Assembly (NCBI GenBank): GCA_025655455.1
Contig: JAHXIV010000056.1
Coordinates: forward strand, 32,806 to 96,805
From: a gamma proteobacterium symbiont of Taylorina sp.
GTDB taxonomy: Bacteria > Pseudomonadota > Gammaproteobacteria > GRL18
Direction of reading: 5' to 3'
Length of the DNA stretch: 64,000 nt
Shown here: in pieces, positions 10,323 through 19,907 of the stretch
Position numbering within the stretch: position 1 is the first letter of the stretch
Layout: the number at the start of each line of letters is the position of its first letter
Notes under the pieces: generated by a model
Told to the model about the DNA's origin: nothing
Database searches by the model: none
What the model saw: only the letters and a program-made list of their open reading frames with translations
Translations under genes and position numbers: made by a program

Positions 10323-11561
10323 TTACCAACTAATTTTAACCTCAAGTACAGCTTGAGCAGAACTCTTGTGTACGGTTAAAAGCAGATTGTTTTGTGTAAT
10401 TTCAACACCTTCTTTGGGTATAGAATGTGTTTTATGAACAATAAATCCAGCCAGTGTAGTATATTTTCCGATAGGAATATTGATGTCTAATTGTTCGCAT
10501 AATACGTCCAGCTCTATCCTTGCATTGACAATATAATCCCTCTCTCCCATACAACGAATAAACTGATCCTGATCTTCATGATGGCTGTCATATTCATCCT
10601 CCAGATCTTCTACAACTTCCTCCATAATATCTTCAAGAGCAACAATTCCTTCTGCTCCGCCAAATTCATCCACCACTATGGCGACAACTATTCCAGCGCT
10701 TCTAAGTTCAAACATCAGATCTTTGATGCTTTTTAGTGCAGGTACGTAAAATGCGGGCTGAATAAATTCAGTAATCGGTGTTTCAGGATCAATATTAATT
10801 AAATCCAGTGTATTTAAAACACCAATAATTTTATCAATACGCTGATCATAAACCGGCAAACGGATATGGGATTTTTCCACTGAAATCTGTTTTGCATCTC
10901 CACAGCTAATTCCTTTTTCAACGGCACTAACATCAATCAGGGGCAGCATAATCTCTTTGACGGTTGTTTCAGAAAAATTAAACATTCTTCTGATCATGTT
11001 TTGTTCTACCGGCTGTATATCACCTGCAGAAACCGCCGGCATTTGCAGCATGGTGACAATTTCTTCACGCAGAGTAAAAGGGTTTTGATTATTTCCACCT
11101 GATAATTTAGCCAGTTGTCGGGTTAAAAAACTAAAGACAGCTAATATAGGATAAAAAAGGATAGAACAGTAATATAAAATAAAGATAATATAAGGTGTGA
11201 TGACATCGGCACGTTGCTGAAAAATACTTTTTGGTACAATTTCCCCAAAAACCCATATCAGGGGAGCAATCAGAACAACAGCCAGCCAGCTGCCATTTTC
11301 ACCAAACAGGTGAATCATTAAAGCTGCAGCCATCGTCGTATTGGTTACAACAGAAATATTAGTCCCTATCAAAGTAATTGATAATAACCATTCCGGATTT
11401 TCCAACATTTTTAAAGCCAGTTTTGCCCCCCTGGATCCCTTTGCGGCTCTATGTCTTAACTTTAGCTGATCTGCACTGACAATCGCCATTTCAGAACCGG
11501 AGAAAAAACCTTCCAGTAAGAGACAAAGAAAAATAATCAATAAGGTAGTAGAAACTTCCAT
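10323..11561 (-). CDS. CNNM/CorC-family membrane protein (DUF21-CBS-CorC_HlyC)
   Basis: The 412-residue protein has an N-terminal DUF21/CNNM membrane domain (about residues 1-170, with GFFSGSEMAIVSAD at its start), a CBS-pair region (about 195-310, with MLPLIDVSAVEKG) and a C-terminal CorC_HlyC domain (about 330-410). Relatives are linked to magnesium/cobalt homeostasis or export; some older annotations call them hemolysins. It lies 2 bp downstream of a paralogue of the same architecture, so the two are translationally linked and may form a heteromer. Confidence 0.85.
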   Translation of the reverse strand: MEVSTTLLIIFLCLLLEGFFSGSEMAIVSADQLKLRHRAAKGSRGAKLALKMLENPEWLLSITLIGTNISVVTNTTMAAALMIHLFGENGSWLAVVLIAPLIWVFGEIVPKSIFQQRADVITPYIIFILYYCSILFYPILAVFSFLTRQLAKLSGGNNQNPFTLREEIVTMLQMPAVSAGDIQPVEQNMIRRMFNFSETTVKEIMLPLIDVSAVEKGISCGDAKQISVEKSHIRLPVYDQRIDKIIGVLNTLDLINIDPETPITEFIQPAFYVPALKSIKDLMFELRSAGIVVAIVVDEFGGAEGIVALEDIMEEVVEDLEDEYDSHHEDQDQFIRCMGERDYIVNARIELDVLCEQLDINIPIGKYTTLAGFIVHKTHSIPKEGVEITQNNLLLTVHKSSAQAVLEVKISW

Positions 11562-11563
11562 TG

Positions 11564-12997
11564 TTAGTTACTCTCCTTGTCAGATTTTTCAGGACGATCA
11601 AAATCATCGGCTTCGATTACTGTGTCTATTAGCTCATCACAATGTGCAAGAGGGCTATTGTCAGATATAATTTCCTCCTCATTCGTCATTGAGTTGCTCA
11701 GTTTTTCTACCTGCAGTTCTTCAATTCTGTTTCTAACCACATTTAAAACACTAAATCTAAAGTCTTGAATATCTATTATTTCACCTCTGTCAGGCAGTTC
11801 TCCAAAAGCATGTAATACAAAGCCGGCTACTGTTTCCATATTACTTTCACTGAGCATACTATTAAAATAGTCATTAAATTCATCCAGTGAAAGTGTGCCA
11901 TGTAATAAATAACGATTATTATCTATTTTCTGAACCTGTACCTGTTCCAGTTTATCTGATGGACTGGGAATATCACCAAAAATGCATTCCAGCAGATCTT
12001 CCATTGTGACCAGACCTGTTATACCTCCGTACTCATCAACAGTAAGAGCAAAAGATCGTTTATTTTTTCTAAAATTACCAAAAAGTTCAATTGCAGATTT
12101 GGATTCAGGGACAAAATAGGGTTTTCTTAATATTTTCAGCAAAGCTTTTTGCTCTTTATCAAAATCACCAAAATCTATATCTAAAAGATCCCTGGCATGC
12201 AGAATACCGATAATATCATCCCTATGCTCATTATAAACAGGAAAGCGTGATTGTTTGGTTTGCCGTTGAGTTTCCACTATCTTTAATATTGGGGTATCAA
12301 AGGGAATAAAAGTAATATCCGATCGGGGCGTTAACATATCTTCAAGTTTTTTATTGCCAAATTCAAAGATCCTTTCAATAAACCCCGCTTCATGTTGATC
12401 CAGTGCGCCCTTGCCGACAGCGTCCTGTGCTAAGGTTCTGACCATATCTTCTGTGACCAGATTACCCCGGGATCGCTCTTTTCCAATCAGCATGGTGATA
12501 AAAAAATCTGAAACATGTCTTACTACCCAGCGTAGTGGTGTGATCATACGTGAAAAAATTTCAATGGGACGGCTTTCAAAACCGGCAAAAGCAACTCTAT
12601 TGCGAATAGCCAGAGTCTTGGGGGTGATTTCACCAAAAATTAATAGAATGGGAACCATAATAAACAGATTATAGAGCTTATTTTCTGCACCAAAAAGTTG
12701 AATAATCATGGAAGTGGAAATAACAGAAGCAGTGACATTGACAAATTCGTTGCCAATTAAAATAGTCACAATTAAACGTCGTGGTTCAGAAAGTAGTTTT
12801 TCAATCAGGCTTGCATTAGGGTTATTATCTTTTTTCATCTGTTCAAGATGGACGCTATCCAGAGAGAATAGCGCTGTCTCTGAACTGGAAAAAAAACCGG
12901 ACAAGCCCAATAATATAATAAAAAGGACTATTTCAAGTAAAATAATAAAATCCACCAAAATTTCTCCAAAAATGGCTATAGTAGCAATAATTAACAA
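11564..12997 (-). CDS. CNNM/CorC-family membrane protein (paralogue, longer)
   Basis: The 477-residue protein has the same layout as its downstream neighbour: DUF21 (LSGFFSSSETALFSLDSV near residue 32), CBS pair (MLTPRSDITFIPFDTP near 220), CorC_HlyC domain and a longer acidic C-terminal tail of about 45 residues. It has an extra hydrophobic segment before the usual DUF21 start, so the true start may be a later methionine. As the first gene of a two-gene unit its promoter should lie in 12998-13158, where I see only AT-rich sequence. Confidence 0.85.
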   Translation of the reverse strand: MLIIATIAIFGEILVDFIILLEIVLFIILLGLSGFFSSSETALFSLDSVHLEQMKKDNNPNASLIEKLLSEPRRLIVTILIGNEFVNVTASVISTSMIIQLFGAENKLYNLFIMVPILLIFGEITPKTLAIRNRVAFAGFESRPIEIFSRMITPLRWVVRHVSDFFITMLIGKERSRGNLVTEDMVRTLAQDAVGKGALDQHEAGFIERIFEFGNKKLEDMLTPRSDITFIPFDTPILKIVETQRQTKQSRFPVYNEHRDDIIGILHARDLLDIDFGDFDKEQKALLKILRKPYFVPESKSAIELFGNFRKNKRSFALTVDEYGGITGLVTMEDLLECIFGDIPSPSDKLEQVQVQKIDNNRYLLHGTLSLDEFNDYFNSMLSESNMETVAGFVLHAFGELPDRGEIIDIQDFRFSVLNVVRNRIEELQVEKLSNSMTNEEEIISDNSPLAHCDELIDTVIEADDFDRPEKSDKESN

Positions 12998-13158
12998 ATG
13001 ATGACATATTTTTTATATACGTGATATATAAATTTTATAAAGTAATCTTTAATAAAGTTCAGTTAGAGAGCTGATTTCCAATGCTGACAGAGCGCTTTAT
13101 CAGGTAAAAAAGTCGGGTTGAAGTAGGTGTGCTATATACCTAAAAAACTCAGCTAAAT

Positions 13159-14235
13159 CTACAAGAATGTGTGATAAGGTTTTATTCTTTTCCACCAGCG
13201 CTTAATTAATTTCTTTGTAAACAGCAGTCTTTTTCCTGTCGGGGATATTAATTGAACTTCAGTAATTTTGCCTGATTTGATATCTTTCAGTAGTGGTTCT
13301 AAATACTGTTTTTCAAATTGTTGTAATAAACCAACCCGGCTGAATATATCCCTGTTTTGTGCAGCCTGCATAAAATCATCAATAATATAAATAACATGCT
13401 GCTGTTCTGATAATAAATAGCCGCCGCTTAAATCAGCATAAGAATAATGGTTCAACTGACACAAACCTTTGGCAATGATATTATCCGTATAAATTAATAC
13501 ATTTGATTGTTCATTCTGCACATTATCGATATTATCAATAGACTCCCCCGCTCCCCAGAACCAGATACTATTGACAGGAATTTTTCCTTGTTTCTGACGC
13601 TCTTTGTTAACAGAACTCTGATGCAGTATCATTTGAAATTCATTAGACAGGTTAATCCAGTGCTGACTGTCTTCCCCGCTATAAAGAAAGGATTTAAGCG
13701 GCTGCATTAAGACCTTTTCAGGTGCTGTTGAATGGAGATTAATAGCTTTGTCAGAGACAATATACCAGCGTTGCGGGGAGATAAACACTAATTGCCAAAA
13801 ATATTCTTCCGCAATATCTTGATAAAATTGGTTAATTTCAGAAACAAGTTGTTCAGCTTCATCCTGTGAAATACTTATTTTTGTTTCAGCCAATAGCAAT
13901 TGATCTCTGTCCGGAGCCATAAAACAAGGGTCAGCCCGCATTATCCAGACATTTTTTTTCAGGCAATGCTTTGTGGTAGAAGTTTTTATATCAAATAGAT
14001 AGGAAAACCCTGCAATAGGTAATTGAGTCGCATTGTTCTGATGAGAATAACCTAATTCATTAAACAGGCAGCTGTAATAATCATTGTAGGGGATAATTTT
14101 TTTTGTCAGTGTTCCACGTGACAATAAAGTAGAAAAAGCAGTTAATTCAGGTAATTCAGAAGCGGGTAGTTGTTTAAGATCAGGCACCGGATCAAAGAGA
14201 TCCGGTACTATTAATGAAACTTGTTTATCTGACAT
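13159..14235 (-). CDS. Conserved unknown, resembling RpfE-type/COG4255 proteins
   Basis: The 358-residue soluble protein opens MSDKQVSLIVPDLFDPVPD. It contains ADPCFMAPDRDQLLLAE (about 115), QRWYIVSD (about 160), SIWFWGAGES (about 226) and a His/Tyr-rich later part. This combination resembles proteins annotated as RpfE-type regulators or distant phosphoglycerate-mutase relatives, usually found between hom/thrC and recJ; I recall the family only loosely. It lies 23 bp downstream of hom on the same strand, which fits that context. No membrane segment or known catalytic motif can be asserted. Confidence 0.5.
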   Translation of the reverse strand: MSDKQVSLIVPDLFDPVPDLKQLPASELPELTAFSTLLSRGTLTKKIIPYNDYYSCLFNELGYSHQNNATQLPIAGFSYLFDIKTSTTKHCLKKNVWIMRADPCFMAPDRDQLLLAETKISISQDEAEQLVSEINQFYQDIAEEYFWQLVFISPQRWYIVSDKAINLHSTAPEKVLMQPLKSFLYSGEDSQHWINLSNEFQMILHQSSVNKERQKQGKIPVNSIWFWGAGESIDNIDNVQNEQSNVLIYTDNIIAKGLCQLNHYSYADLSGGYLLSEQQHVIYIIDDFMQAAQNRDIFSRVGLLQQFEKQYLEPLLKDIKSGKITEVQLISPTGKRLLFTKKLIKRWWKRIKPYHTFL

Positions 14236-14258
14236 AAATTTATCAGGTTGATGGAACC

Positions 14259-15584
14259 CTAATCTGCATCCAGGTGTTCCAGGCGGATACGGGTAACATC
14301 ACCATCAACCACATCCAGAGCATGAATTTTTTGCAAAGCAGTATTCATATTTTTTTCAATAGTCGTATGAGTAATAATAATAATGGTAGACTTATTATCG
14401 CTGCCATGCTCCTTTTGCAGCATAGAATCAATACTAATATTATTTTCGGCAAGAATGCTGGTAATATTGGCTAATACACCGGTTTCGTCAGAAGCTGCAA
14501 TACGTAAATAATAAGCAGTTTCAACTTCATCAATAGCTAATATCGGTGTATCAGATAATGATTCAGGCTGAAAGGCTAAATGCGGTACTCTGTTTTCAGG
14601 ATCGGTGGTCAGTACACGAACCACATCCACAATATCTGCAACAACAGCAGACGCTGTGGGTTCTGCTCCTGCCCCTGCCCCATAATAGAGTGTAGAACCC
14701 ACAGCATCACCTTCAACCAGAACCGCATTCATAACACCGTCAACATTGGCAATCAGACAACGTTTTGGAATCAGGGTAGGATGAACCCGCAGTTCAATTC
14801 CATTTTTAGTACGACGGCTAACACCAAGATGTTTAATACTGAATCCCAGTTCAGTGGCATAATCCACATCTTCTCTGGTAATTTTACTGATCCCTTCGGT
14901 ATAAGCTTTTTCAAATTGCAGGGGAATTCCGAAAGCAATGGAAGCCAGAATTGTCAATTTATGTGCAGCATCAATACCTTCCACATCAAATGTCGGATCA
15001 GCTTCTGCATAGCCAAGACGCTGCGCTTCTGCCAGCACTGAATTAAAATCACGCTGCTTATCACGCATTTCTGTTAATATAAAATTACCTGTTCCATTGA
15101 TAATACCGGCAAGCCATTCAATATTATTTCCAGTCAGTCCTTCCCTAATCGCCTTAATAATAGGAATACCACCGGCAACTGCAGCTTCAAAAGCAACCAT
15201 TACGCCTTTTTTCTGAGCGGCAGAAAAGATTTCATTACCATGTTTAGCAATGAGTGCTTTATTGGCAGTAACAACATGTTTGCCATTGGCAATCGCCTTG
15301 AGTACCAGTTCTCTTGCCAGTGTAACTCCGCCAATGAGTTCAACAACAATTGAGACCTCCGGATCAGTAACTACTCCAATTGGATTTTCAGTTAATTTAA
15401 TACCATCAGTTTTGCAAATACGGGGCTTGTTAATATCCCTTGCTGATGCGTGGCTGATCACAATACCACGACCAGCTCGACGAGAAATTTCTTCTGCATT
15501 GCGTTGTAATACATTGACAGTACCACCGCCAACAGTACCTAATCCTAATAATCCAACCTTAACCGGTTTCAATTGATTCTCCAT
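14259..15584 (-). CDS. hom: Homoserine dehydrogenase
   Basis: The 441-residue enzyme reduces aspartate semialdehyde to homoserine for threonine and methionine. A Rossmann motif GLLGLGTVGGGTVNVL opens it; the catalytic domain includes GIINGTGNFILTEM and AEADPTFDVEGIDAAHK; a C-terminal ACT domain (LRIAASDETGVLANITSI, about residue 355) indicates amino-acid feedback. It lies 35 bp downstream of alaC. The usual partner thrC does not follow; an unknown gene takes its place. Confidence 0.96.
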   Translation of the reverse strand: MENQLKPVKVGLLGLGTVGGGTVNVLQRNAEEISRRAGRGIVISHASARDINKPRICKTDGIKLTENPIGVVTDPEVSIVVELIGGVTLARELVLKAIANGKHVVTANKALIAKHGNEIFSAAQKKGVMVAFEAAVAGGIPIIKAIREGLTGNNIEWLAGIINGTGNFILTEMRDKQRDFNSVLAEAQRLGYAEADPTFDVEGIDAAHKLTILASIAFGIPLQFEKAYTEGISKITREDVDYATELGFSIKHLGVSRRTKNGIELRVHPTLIPKRCLIANVDGVMNAVLVEGDAVGSTLYYGAGAGAEPTASAVVADIVDVVRVLTTDPENRVPHLAFQPESLSDTPILAIDEVETAYYLRIAASDETGVLANITSILAENNISIDSMLQKEHGSDNKSTIIIITHTTIEKNMNTALQKIHALDVVDGDVTRIRLEHLDAD

Positions 15585-15619
15585 TTAAACATTAATTTAT
15601 TTGCGCGGCATTATAGCAA

Positions 15620-16819
15620 TTATGAAGCAAAAACCCCAACTTTATCTTTTTTAAACATATCTTTTAAGCAGCGCAAAGCCTGGCGAGTACGGTGTTCATT
15701 TTCAATTAAACTAAAACGCACATGATCATCGCCATATTCACCAAAACCAACCCCCGGTGAAACGGCAACCTTAGCATCAATTAATAGTTTCTTTGAGAAT
15801 TCAAGCGATCCCATGGCCTTATATTCCAGAGGTATCGGTGCCCAGACAAACATGGTTGCCTTGGGTTTTTCAACATCCCAGCCTATTGAGTCCAGACCTG
15901 AACAGAGAACATCTCGTCTATCCTGATACATGGCACGAATTTGTTCGACACATTCCTGAGGACCATCTAATGCATGAATCGCAGCAACCTGAATGGGCGT
16001 AAACATGCCGTAATCAAGATAGGACTTCATTCGTGTCAGTGCGGCAACAAGCGTGGGATTCCCACACATAAAACCAACCCGCCAGCCCGGCATATTATAA
16101 GTTTTTGATAATGAATAAAATTCAACAGCAATTTCTTTTGCTCCGGGTACTTGCAGTATTGAAGGTGCTTTGTAACCATCAAAAACAATTTCAGCATAAG
16201 CGATATCATGAACCACCCATATTTTATGCTCTTTTGCAATTTTAACTACTTTTTCAAAGAAATCTAATTCCACACAATGCGTGGTTGGATTACCGGGGAA
16301 ATTAAGTACCAGCATCTTTGGCTTTGGCCAGGAGTTCTTAATCGCATTTTCCAATTCTGCAAAAAAATCAATATCCGGTGTCATGGGTACATGACGAATA
16401 TCTGCACCGGCAATCACAAAACCATAGGGATGAATAGGATAAGAAGGATTAGGAACCAACACAGCATCACCCGGTCCCACGGTGGCCAGAGCAAGATGAG
16501 CCAATCCTTCCTTAGAACCTATCGTGACAATCGCTTCTGATTCCGGATCCAGATCAACATCATAACTACGTTTATACCAGTTGCAAATGGCTTTACGTAA
16601 ACGGGGAACGCCGCGAGACATTGAATAACGGTGGGTATCGTTACGTTGGGTTGCTTCAACCATTTTATCAACAATATGTTTAGGTGTCGGTTGATCCGGA
16701 TTACCCATACCAAAGTCAATAATGTCCTCACCACGGGCTCGCGCCTCTGCTTTTAATGCATTAACAATATTAAAAACATAGGGTGGTAAGCGTTTAATAC
16801 GCTGAAAGTCATCGTTCAA
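15620..16819 (-). CDS. alaC: Class I/II aminotransferase, AlaC-type (glutamate-pyruvate)
   Basis: The 399-residue PLP enzyme matches the AlaC group, which makes alanine from pyruvate and glutamate. The start [20 protein letters not shown] is typical of that group. [12 protein letters not shown], the PLP-lysine segment [19 protein letters not shown] (about residue 233) and a C-terminal [12 protein letters not shown] are present. It is first in an alaC-hom-unknown unit. An LL-diaminopimelate aminotransferase activity cannot be excluded from sequence alone. Confidence 0.88.
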   Translation of the reverse strand: MNDDFQRIKRLPPYVFNIVNALKAEARARGEDIIDFGMGNPDQPTPKHIVDKMVEATQRNDTHRYSMSRGVPRLRKAICNWYKRSYDVDLDPESEAIVTIGSKEGLAHLALATVGPGDAVLVPNPSYPIHPYGFVIAGADIRHVPMTPDIDFFAELENAIKNSWPKPKMLVLNFPGNPTTHCVELDFFEKVVKIAKEHKIWVVHDIAYAEIVFDGYKAPSILQVPGAKEIAVEFYSLSKTYNMPGWRVGFMCGNPTLVAALTRMKSYLDYGMFTPIQVAAIHALDGPQECVEQIRAMYQDRRDVLCSGLDSIGWDVEKPKATMFVWAPIPLEYKAMGSLEFSKKLLIDAKVAVSPGVGFGEYGDDHVRFSLIENEHRTRQALRCLKDMFKKDKVGVFAS

Positions 16820-16940
16820 AACAACACCTCATAAAGAAAATCTCATAAAAAATTATATCGAAAAAATTATATTAATATTGATATAATGCTAAAAATCAAG
16901 CAGCTCAAACCAGTCAATTCAAAACAAAGCAGTTAAAATT

Positions 16941-17354
16941 ATGTTACAACTAGAAACTATTGAAAACTCATATTCTTTTCATTCTTATGACAAACAATCG
17001 GCCAGTCTTATAAAACCTGACCATAGTATTCACTCTAATCAATCTATTGAAGATACATTAGTTCAAATTTCCAGCACAACAATAATCTATAAAGATAAAC
17101 TGGATAACACTAACCTTCCCGCACAGTTCATGGACTTTGATCAGAACAGCATAACAAGATTACTGGAACATAATGCCGACATTTATCTTATTGGTACCGG
17201 CTCTATCCCCTGCTTTCCGGAAAAAGAACTATTTAAATATATTACAAAAAATAAATTACCCATTGATTTCATGGATACCGGGGCAGCTTGTAGAACCTTT
17301 AATATATTAACCGGTGAATATCGTAACGTTGCTGCTTTGATATTCTTCCAGTAG
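16941..17354 (+). CDS. Mth938-like (DUF498/NDUFAF3-type) protein
   Basis: A 137-residue protein whose C-terminal half shows the Mth938 fold signature: YLIGTGSIPCFPEKELF, DFMDTGAACRTFNILTGE and RNVAALIFF at the end. Family members are small and widespread; the mitochondrial relative NDUFAF3 helps assemble complex I, while bacterial roles are unknown. It is divergent from alaC and upstream of the cobalamin riboswitch. The Shine-Dalgarno is weak and the first 40 residues are not family-like, so the start may be later. Confidence 0.8.
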   Translation: MLQLETIENSYSFHSYDKQSASLIKPDHSIHSNQSIEDTLVQISSTTIIYKDKLDNTNLPAQFMDFDQNSITRLLEHNADIYLIGTGSIPCFPEKELFKYITKNKLPIDFMDTGAACRTFNILTGEYRNVAALIFFQ

Positions 17355-17509
17355 AAATATCATCAAATCATTTTCCAGCTTAAAAGCTAATGTTACTAAA
17401 CTTTTCTACCAGCTTCAATGTATAGATAATAAAAATCTGCACAACCATCAGAGCACAAAAGATTCTTGACAAGCCCACATTTGATTCATAGAATATGGCG
17501 CTATTCTTG

Positions 17510-17775
17510 TGGTGTTTTATTCTTATTCTTAATTTGTTCAGAATAGAAAAAACAGGGAAATTGGTTAAATTCCAATGCTGCCCCCGCAACGGTAATTGAA
17601 TGTACGATAGTGGAATCCACTGTATTCTATCATCTATGATGAGTGTAAAGAATATGGGAAGGAACTATCGATAATTACGCTTTTGATTTAAGGCGTATTT
17701 CTTCATAAGCCCGGAGACCGACCAGGAGAATGACCTTAACCATGCGGTGGGCAGTGGTTGAAGCGGGCTATCGAT
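17510..17775 (+). promoter_or_regulatory. Cobalamin (B12) riboswitch upstream of btuB
   Basis: The conserved core is clear: ACAGGGAAATTGGT at 17552, the B12-box GCTGCCCCCGCAACGGTAA at 17577-17595, and AAGCCCGGAGACCGACC at 17707-17723. A closing AGCCCG/CGGGCT pair joins 17708-17713 to 17764-17769. In known cobalamin riboswitches ligand binding lowers expression of uptake genes. It stands about 100 bp ahead of btuB, which opens a corrinoid uptake and salvage operon. The exact 5' limit is estimated. The region 17355-17510 shows nothing else I can name. Confidence 0.93.
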
Positions 17776-17842
17776 CTTATTGATATATCTCAGACTCATA
17801 GTTCCTTCTTTACTCATTCCCATGCATTTAATCTCATTATTT

Positions 17843-17861
17843 GTACACGGGGTGTGTGTAC
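17843..17861 (+). promoter_or_regulatory. Hairpin abutting the btuB ribosome binding site
   Basis: GTACAC and GTGTAC pair perfectly around a GGGGTGT loop, and the Shine-Dalgarno AAGGA begins 1-2 nt after the stem. No poly-T follows, so this is not a Rho-independent terminator. It may be part of a translational expression platform of the riboswitch; this is inference. Confidence 0.5.
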
Positions 17862-17873
17862 TAAGGAAATTCT

Positions 17874-19787
17874 ATGTCTAATCAATCTCATTTTGTCAGT
17901 ATAACTTCAATACTGAGCCTTTTTTTATATTCAATACTTTCTTACGCAGAAAGTATTCCGCCAGAATACAGTTCTTCTATGAATTCAGATTTACCTCAAA
18001 TTGTAGTGACTGCCACAAGAACAGCCAATACAGTTGATGAAACAATTGCACCGGTCACTATTATCACCAGAGAAGATATTGAACGCAGTCAGGCAAGTTC
18101 TTTAATTGATGTATTGCGAACAGCTCCGGGGGTAAATTTTACCAGCAATGGCGGTATGGGCAGTACCTCCGGAATTTCCATTCGTGGAACCAATATTGAT
18201 CATGTGCTGTATCTCATTGATGGCGTACCGGTTCGTTCTGCAACATCAGGATCTATGACTATTGAATTTATACCATTAGCACAGATTGAACGTATTGAAG
18301 TTGTACGTGGACCGCGTTCCAGTTTATATGGATCTGATGCCATTGGTGGTGTTGTTCAACTTTTTACCACCAAAAACAAACAGGAAAAAATATCAGCCAG
18401 TATCGGCTATGGTTCTGATAATACCAGGGAATTAACCGGTAGTTATTCTACAGGCAGCAAAACAACTTCTTTTAGTGCTGGCATATCCATTTTGGATACA
18501 GATGGCTATGATTTTTTTGGGCGTGATTCCTATGGCATGATTAATACGGCTGATAAGGATGATGATGGCTATGAAAATTATTCTATGACATTAAATGCCA
18601 GTCATAGCATAACTTCAGATTTGGAACTTTCAGGATTTTACTTACGTAGTCAGGGTGAATCTGAGTTTGATGGTTATGCAACTGAGACAACTCATCTGGA
18701 CTTTACAGAGCAGGTTTTTAGCGGTACTCTGGATTATGCCATTAATGAGATTTGGCAAAGTCAGCTGCAGCTCAGCAGAAGCTATGATAAGCAATATAAC
18801 TATCTGCACAAACTTCCAGCAGGAAATATTTATTATACCGATGCAAAGAGTCATTTTAATACCAGAACCGATCTACTCAATTGGCAAAATGACTTTGTTC
18901 TGCGTGATAGCGATTTAATGACGATTGGTATTGATTATAAAAATGACAAAGTGGATAGTTCAACGGACTTTAGCGAAGATAGCCGCTGGAATAAAGCCAT
19001 TTATGGTCAGTATCTATACTATGGTGATATTTTTGATACGCAAGTCTCTGTTAGAAGTGATGACAATGAATCCTTCGGTACACATAACACCTGGAGTTTT
19101 GCGACCGGCTTTGCATTGGATGATGCGGTTCGTGTGACGACTTCCTATGGAACTGCGTTTAAAGCCCCCTCTTTTAACGATTTGTACTGGCCGGCAGATT
19201 TTTTCTTCAAGGGTAATCCTGATCTTAAACCGGAAGAATCATCAAGCTTTGATTTTGGGGTAGAAATCACAACAGGAAAAACACTCTGGAGCGCTCACTA
19301 TTTTGATACTGAAGTGGATAATTTAATCACCTACGTTGATTCATATCCAGATGTCAGTATGATGGAAAATGTATCTAAGGCCAGTATAGACGGCTTTGAA
19401 TTAACGGTTAATAGTGAAATATTGGGTTTTGAAGTAACTGCCAATGTTTCATTTGTCAACCCGCTTGATCAGGAAAGCGGAAAAATACTGGCACGCAGAA
19501 GTAAGAGAAATATTAATATTTCTGTGGATAAAAGTTCAGGACAATTAAGTTATGGTGCCTCAATAATTGCCAGTTCAGAAAGATATAATAAAGTTGATGA
19601 ACAGGAACGACTGGCAGGTTTTGGCTTGCTCAATATTCGCAGCGCATGGCGATTTAACAAGCATTGGACAGTAAAGGCAAAGATTGATAATCTTCTGGAT
19701 AAAGACTATGTCTTAACTCAGCAAGGTGGTTTTGACTACAAACAACCCGATCGCTTTGCTTTTGCTTCTATTCATTATCAAATGTAA
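17874..19787 (+). CDS. btuB: TonB-dependent outer-membrane cobalamin receptor
   Basis: The 637-residue protein has a signal peptide (about 1-23, ending SYA), a TonB box-like segment QIVVTATR (about 42), a plug domain (REDIERSQASSLIDVLR, VRGPRSSLYGSDAIGGV) and a beta-barrel to a terminal aromatic-ended strand (FAFASIHYQM). It imports corrinoids across the outer membrane with TonB energy. The assignment to cobalamin rather than siderophores rests on the riboswitch before it and the btuCDF and cob genes behind it. Its Shine-Dalgarno is AAGGAA. A hairpin repeat separates it from btuC. Confidence 0.92.
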   Translation: MSNQSHFVSITSILSLFLYSILSYAESIPPEYSSSMNSDLPQIVVTATRTANTVDETIAPVTIITREDIERSQASSLIDVLRTAPGVNFTSNGGMGSTSGISIRGTNIDHVLYLIDGVPVRSATSGSMTIEFIPLAQIERIEVVRGPRSSLYGSDAIGGVVQLFTTKNKQEKISASIGYGSDNTRELTGSYSTGSKTTSFSAGISILDTDGYDFFGRDSYGMINTADKDDDGYENYSMTLNASHSITSDLELSGFYLRSQGESEFDGYATETTHLDFTEQVFSGTLDYAINEIWQSQLQLSRSYDKQYNYLHKLPAGNIYYTDAKSHFNTRTDLLNWQNDFVLRDSDLMTIGIDYKNDKVDSSTDFSEDSRWNKAIYGQYLYYGDIFDTQVSVRSDDNESFGTHNTWSFATGFALDDAVRVTTSYGTAFKAPSFNDLYWPADFFFKGNPDLKPEESSSFDFGVEITTGKTLWSAHYFDTEVDNLITYVDSYPDVSMMENVSKASIDGFELTVNSEILGFEVTANVSFVNPLDQESGKILARRSKRNINISVDKSSGQLSYGASIIASSERYNKVDEQERLAGFGLLNIRSAWRFNKHWTVKAKIDNLLDKDYVLTQQGGFDYKQPDRFAFASIHYQM

Positions 19788-19816
19788 TCTTTCTCTTCAT
19801 GGATTGCTATTCCCAA

Positions 19817-19894
19817 GGGGGCGGAGCCAAATGGTATTAAATATTATAACTTATATTAACATCAGGCAGTACATAACATTTGACTCCGACCCCC
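19817..19894. repeat. REPIN-like inverted repeat, copy C
   Basis: Left arm GGGGGCGGAGCCAAATG begins at 19817, right arm CATTTGACTCCGACCCC ends about 19894, with an AT-rich centre. It occupies the btuB-btuC gap, 30 bp after the btuB stop and 13 bp before the btuC start. One arm base differs (GCC for GTC). Confidence 0.85.
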
Positions 19895-19907
19895 TACCCA
19901 TTATCTT

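Noticed and set aside
10323..12997. Hemolysin function for the tandem CNNM/CorC proteins
   Set aside because: The domain order is that of metal-homeostasis membrane proteins; the hemolysin label comes from old annotation.
17380..17589. 69-residue reading frame on the minus strand
   Set aside because: It lies across the B12-box of the riboswitch, has no Shine-Dalgarno and no recognisable domain.
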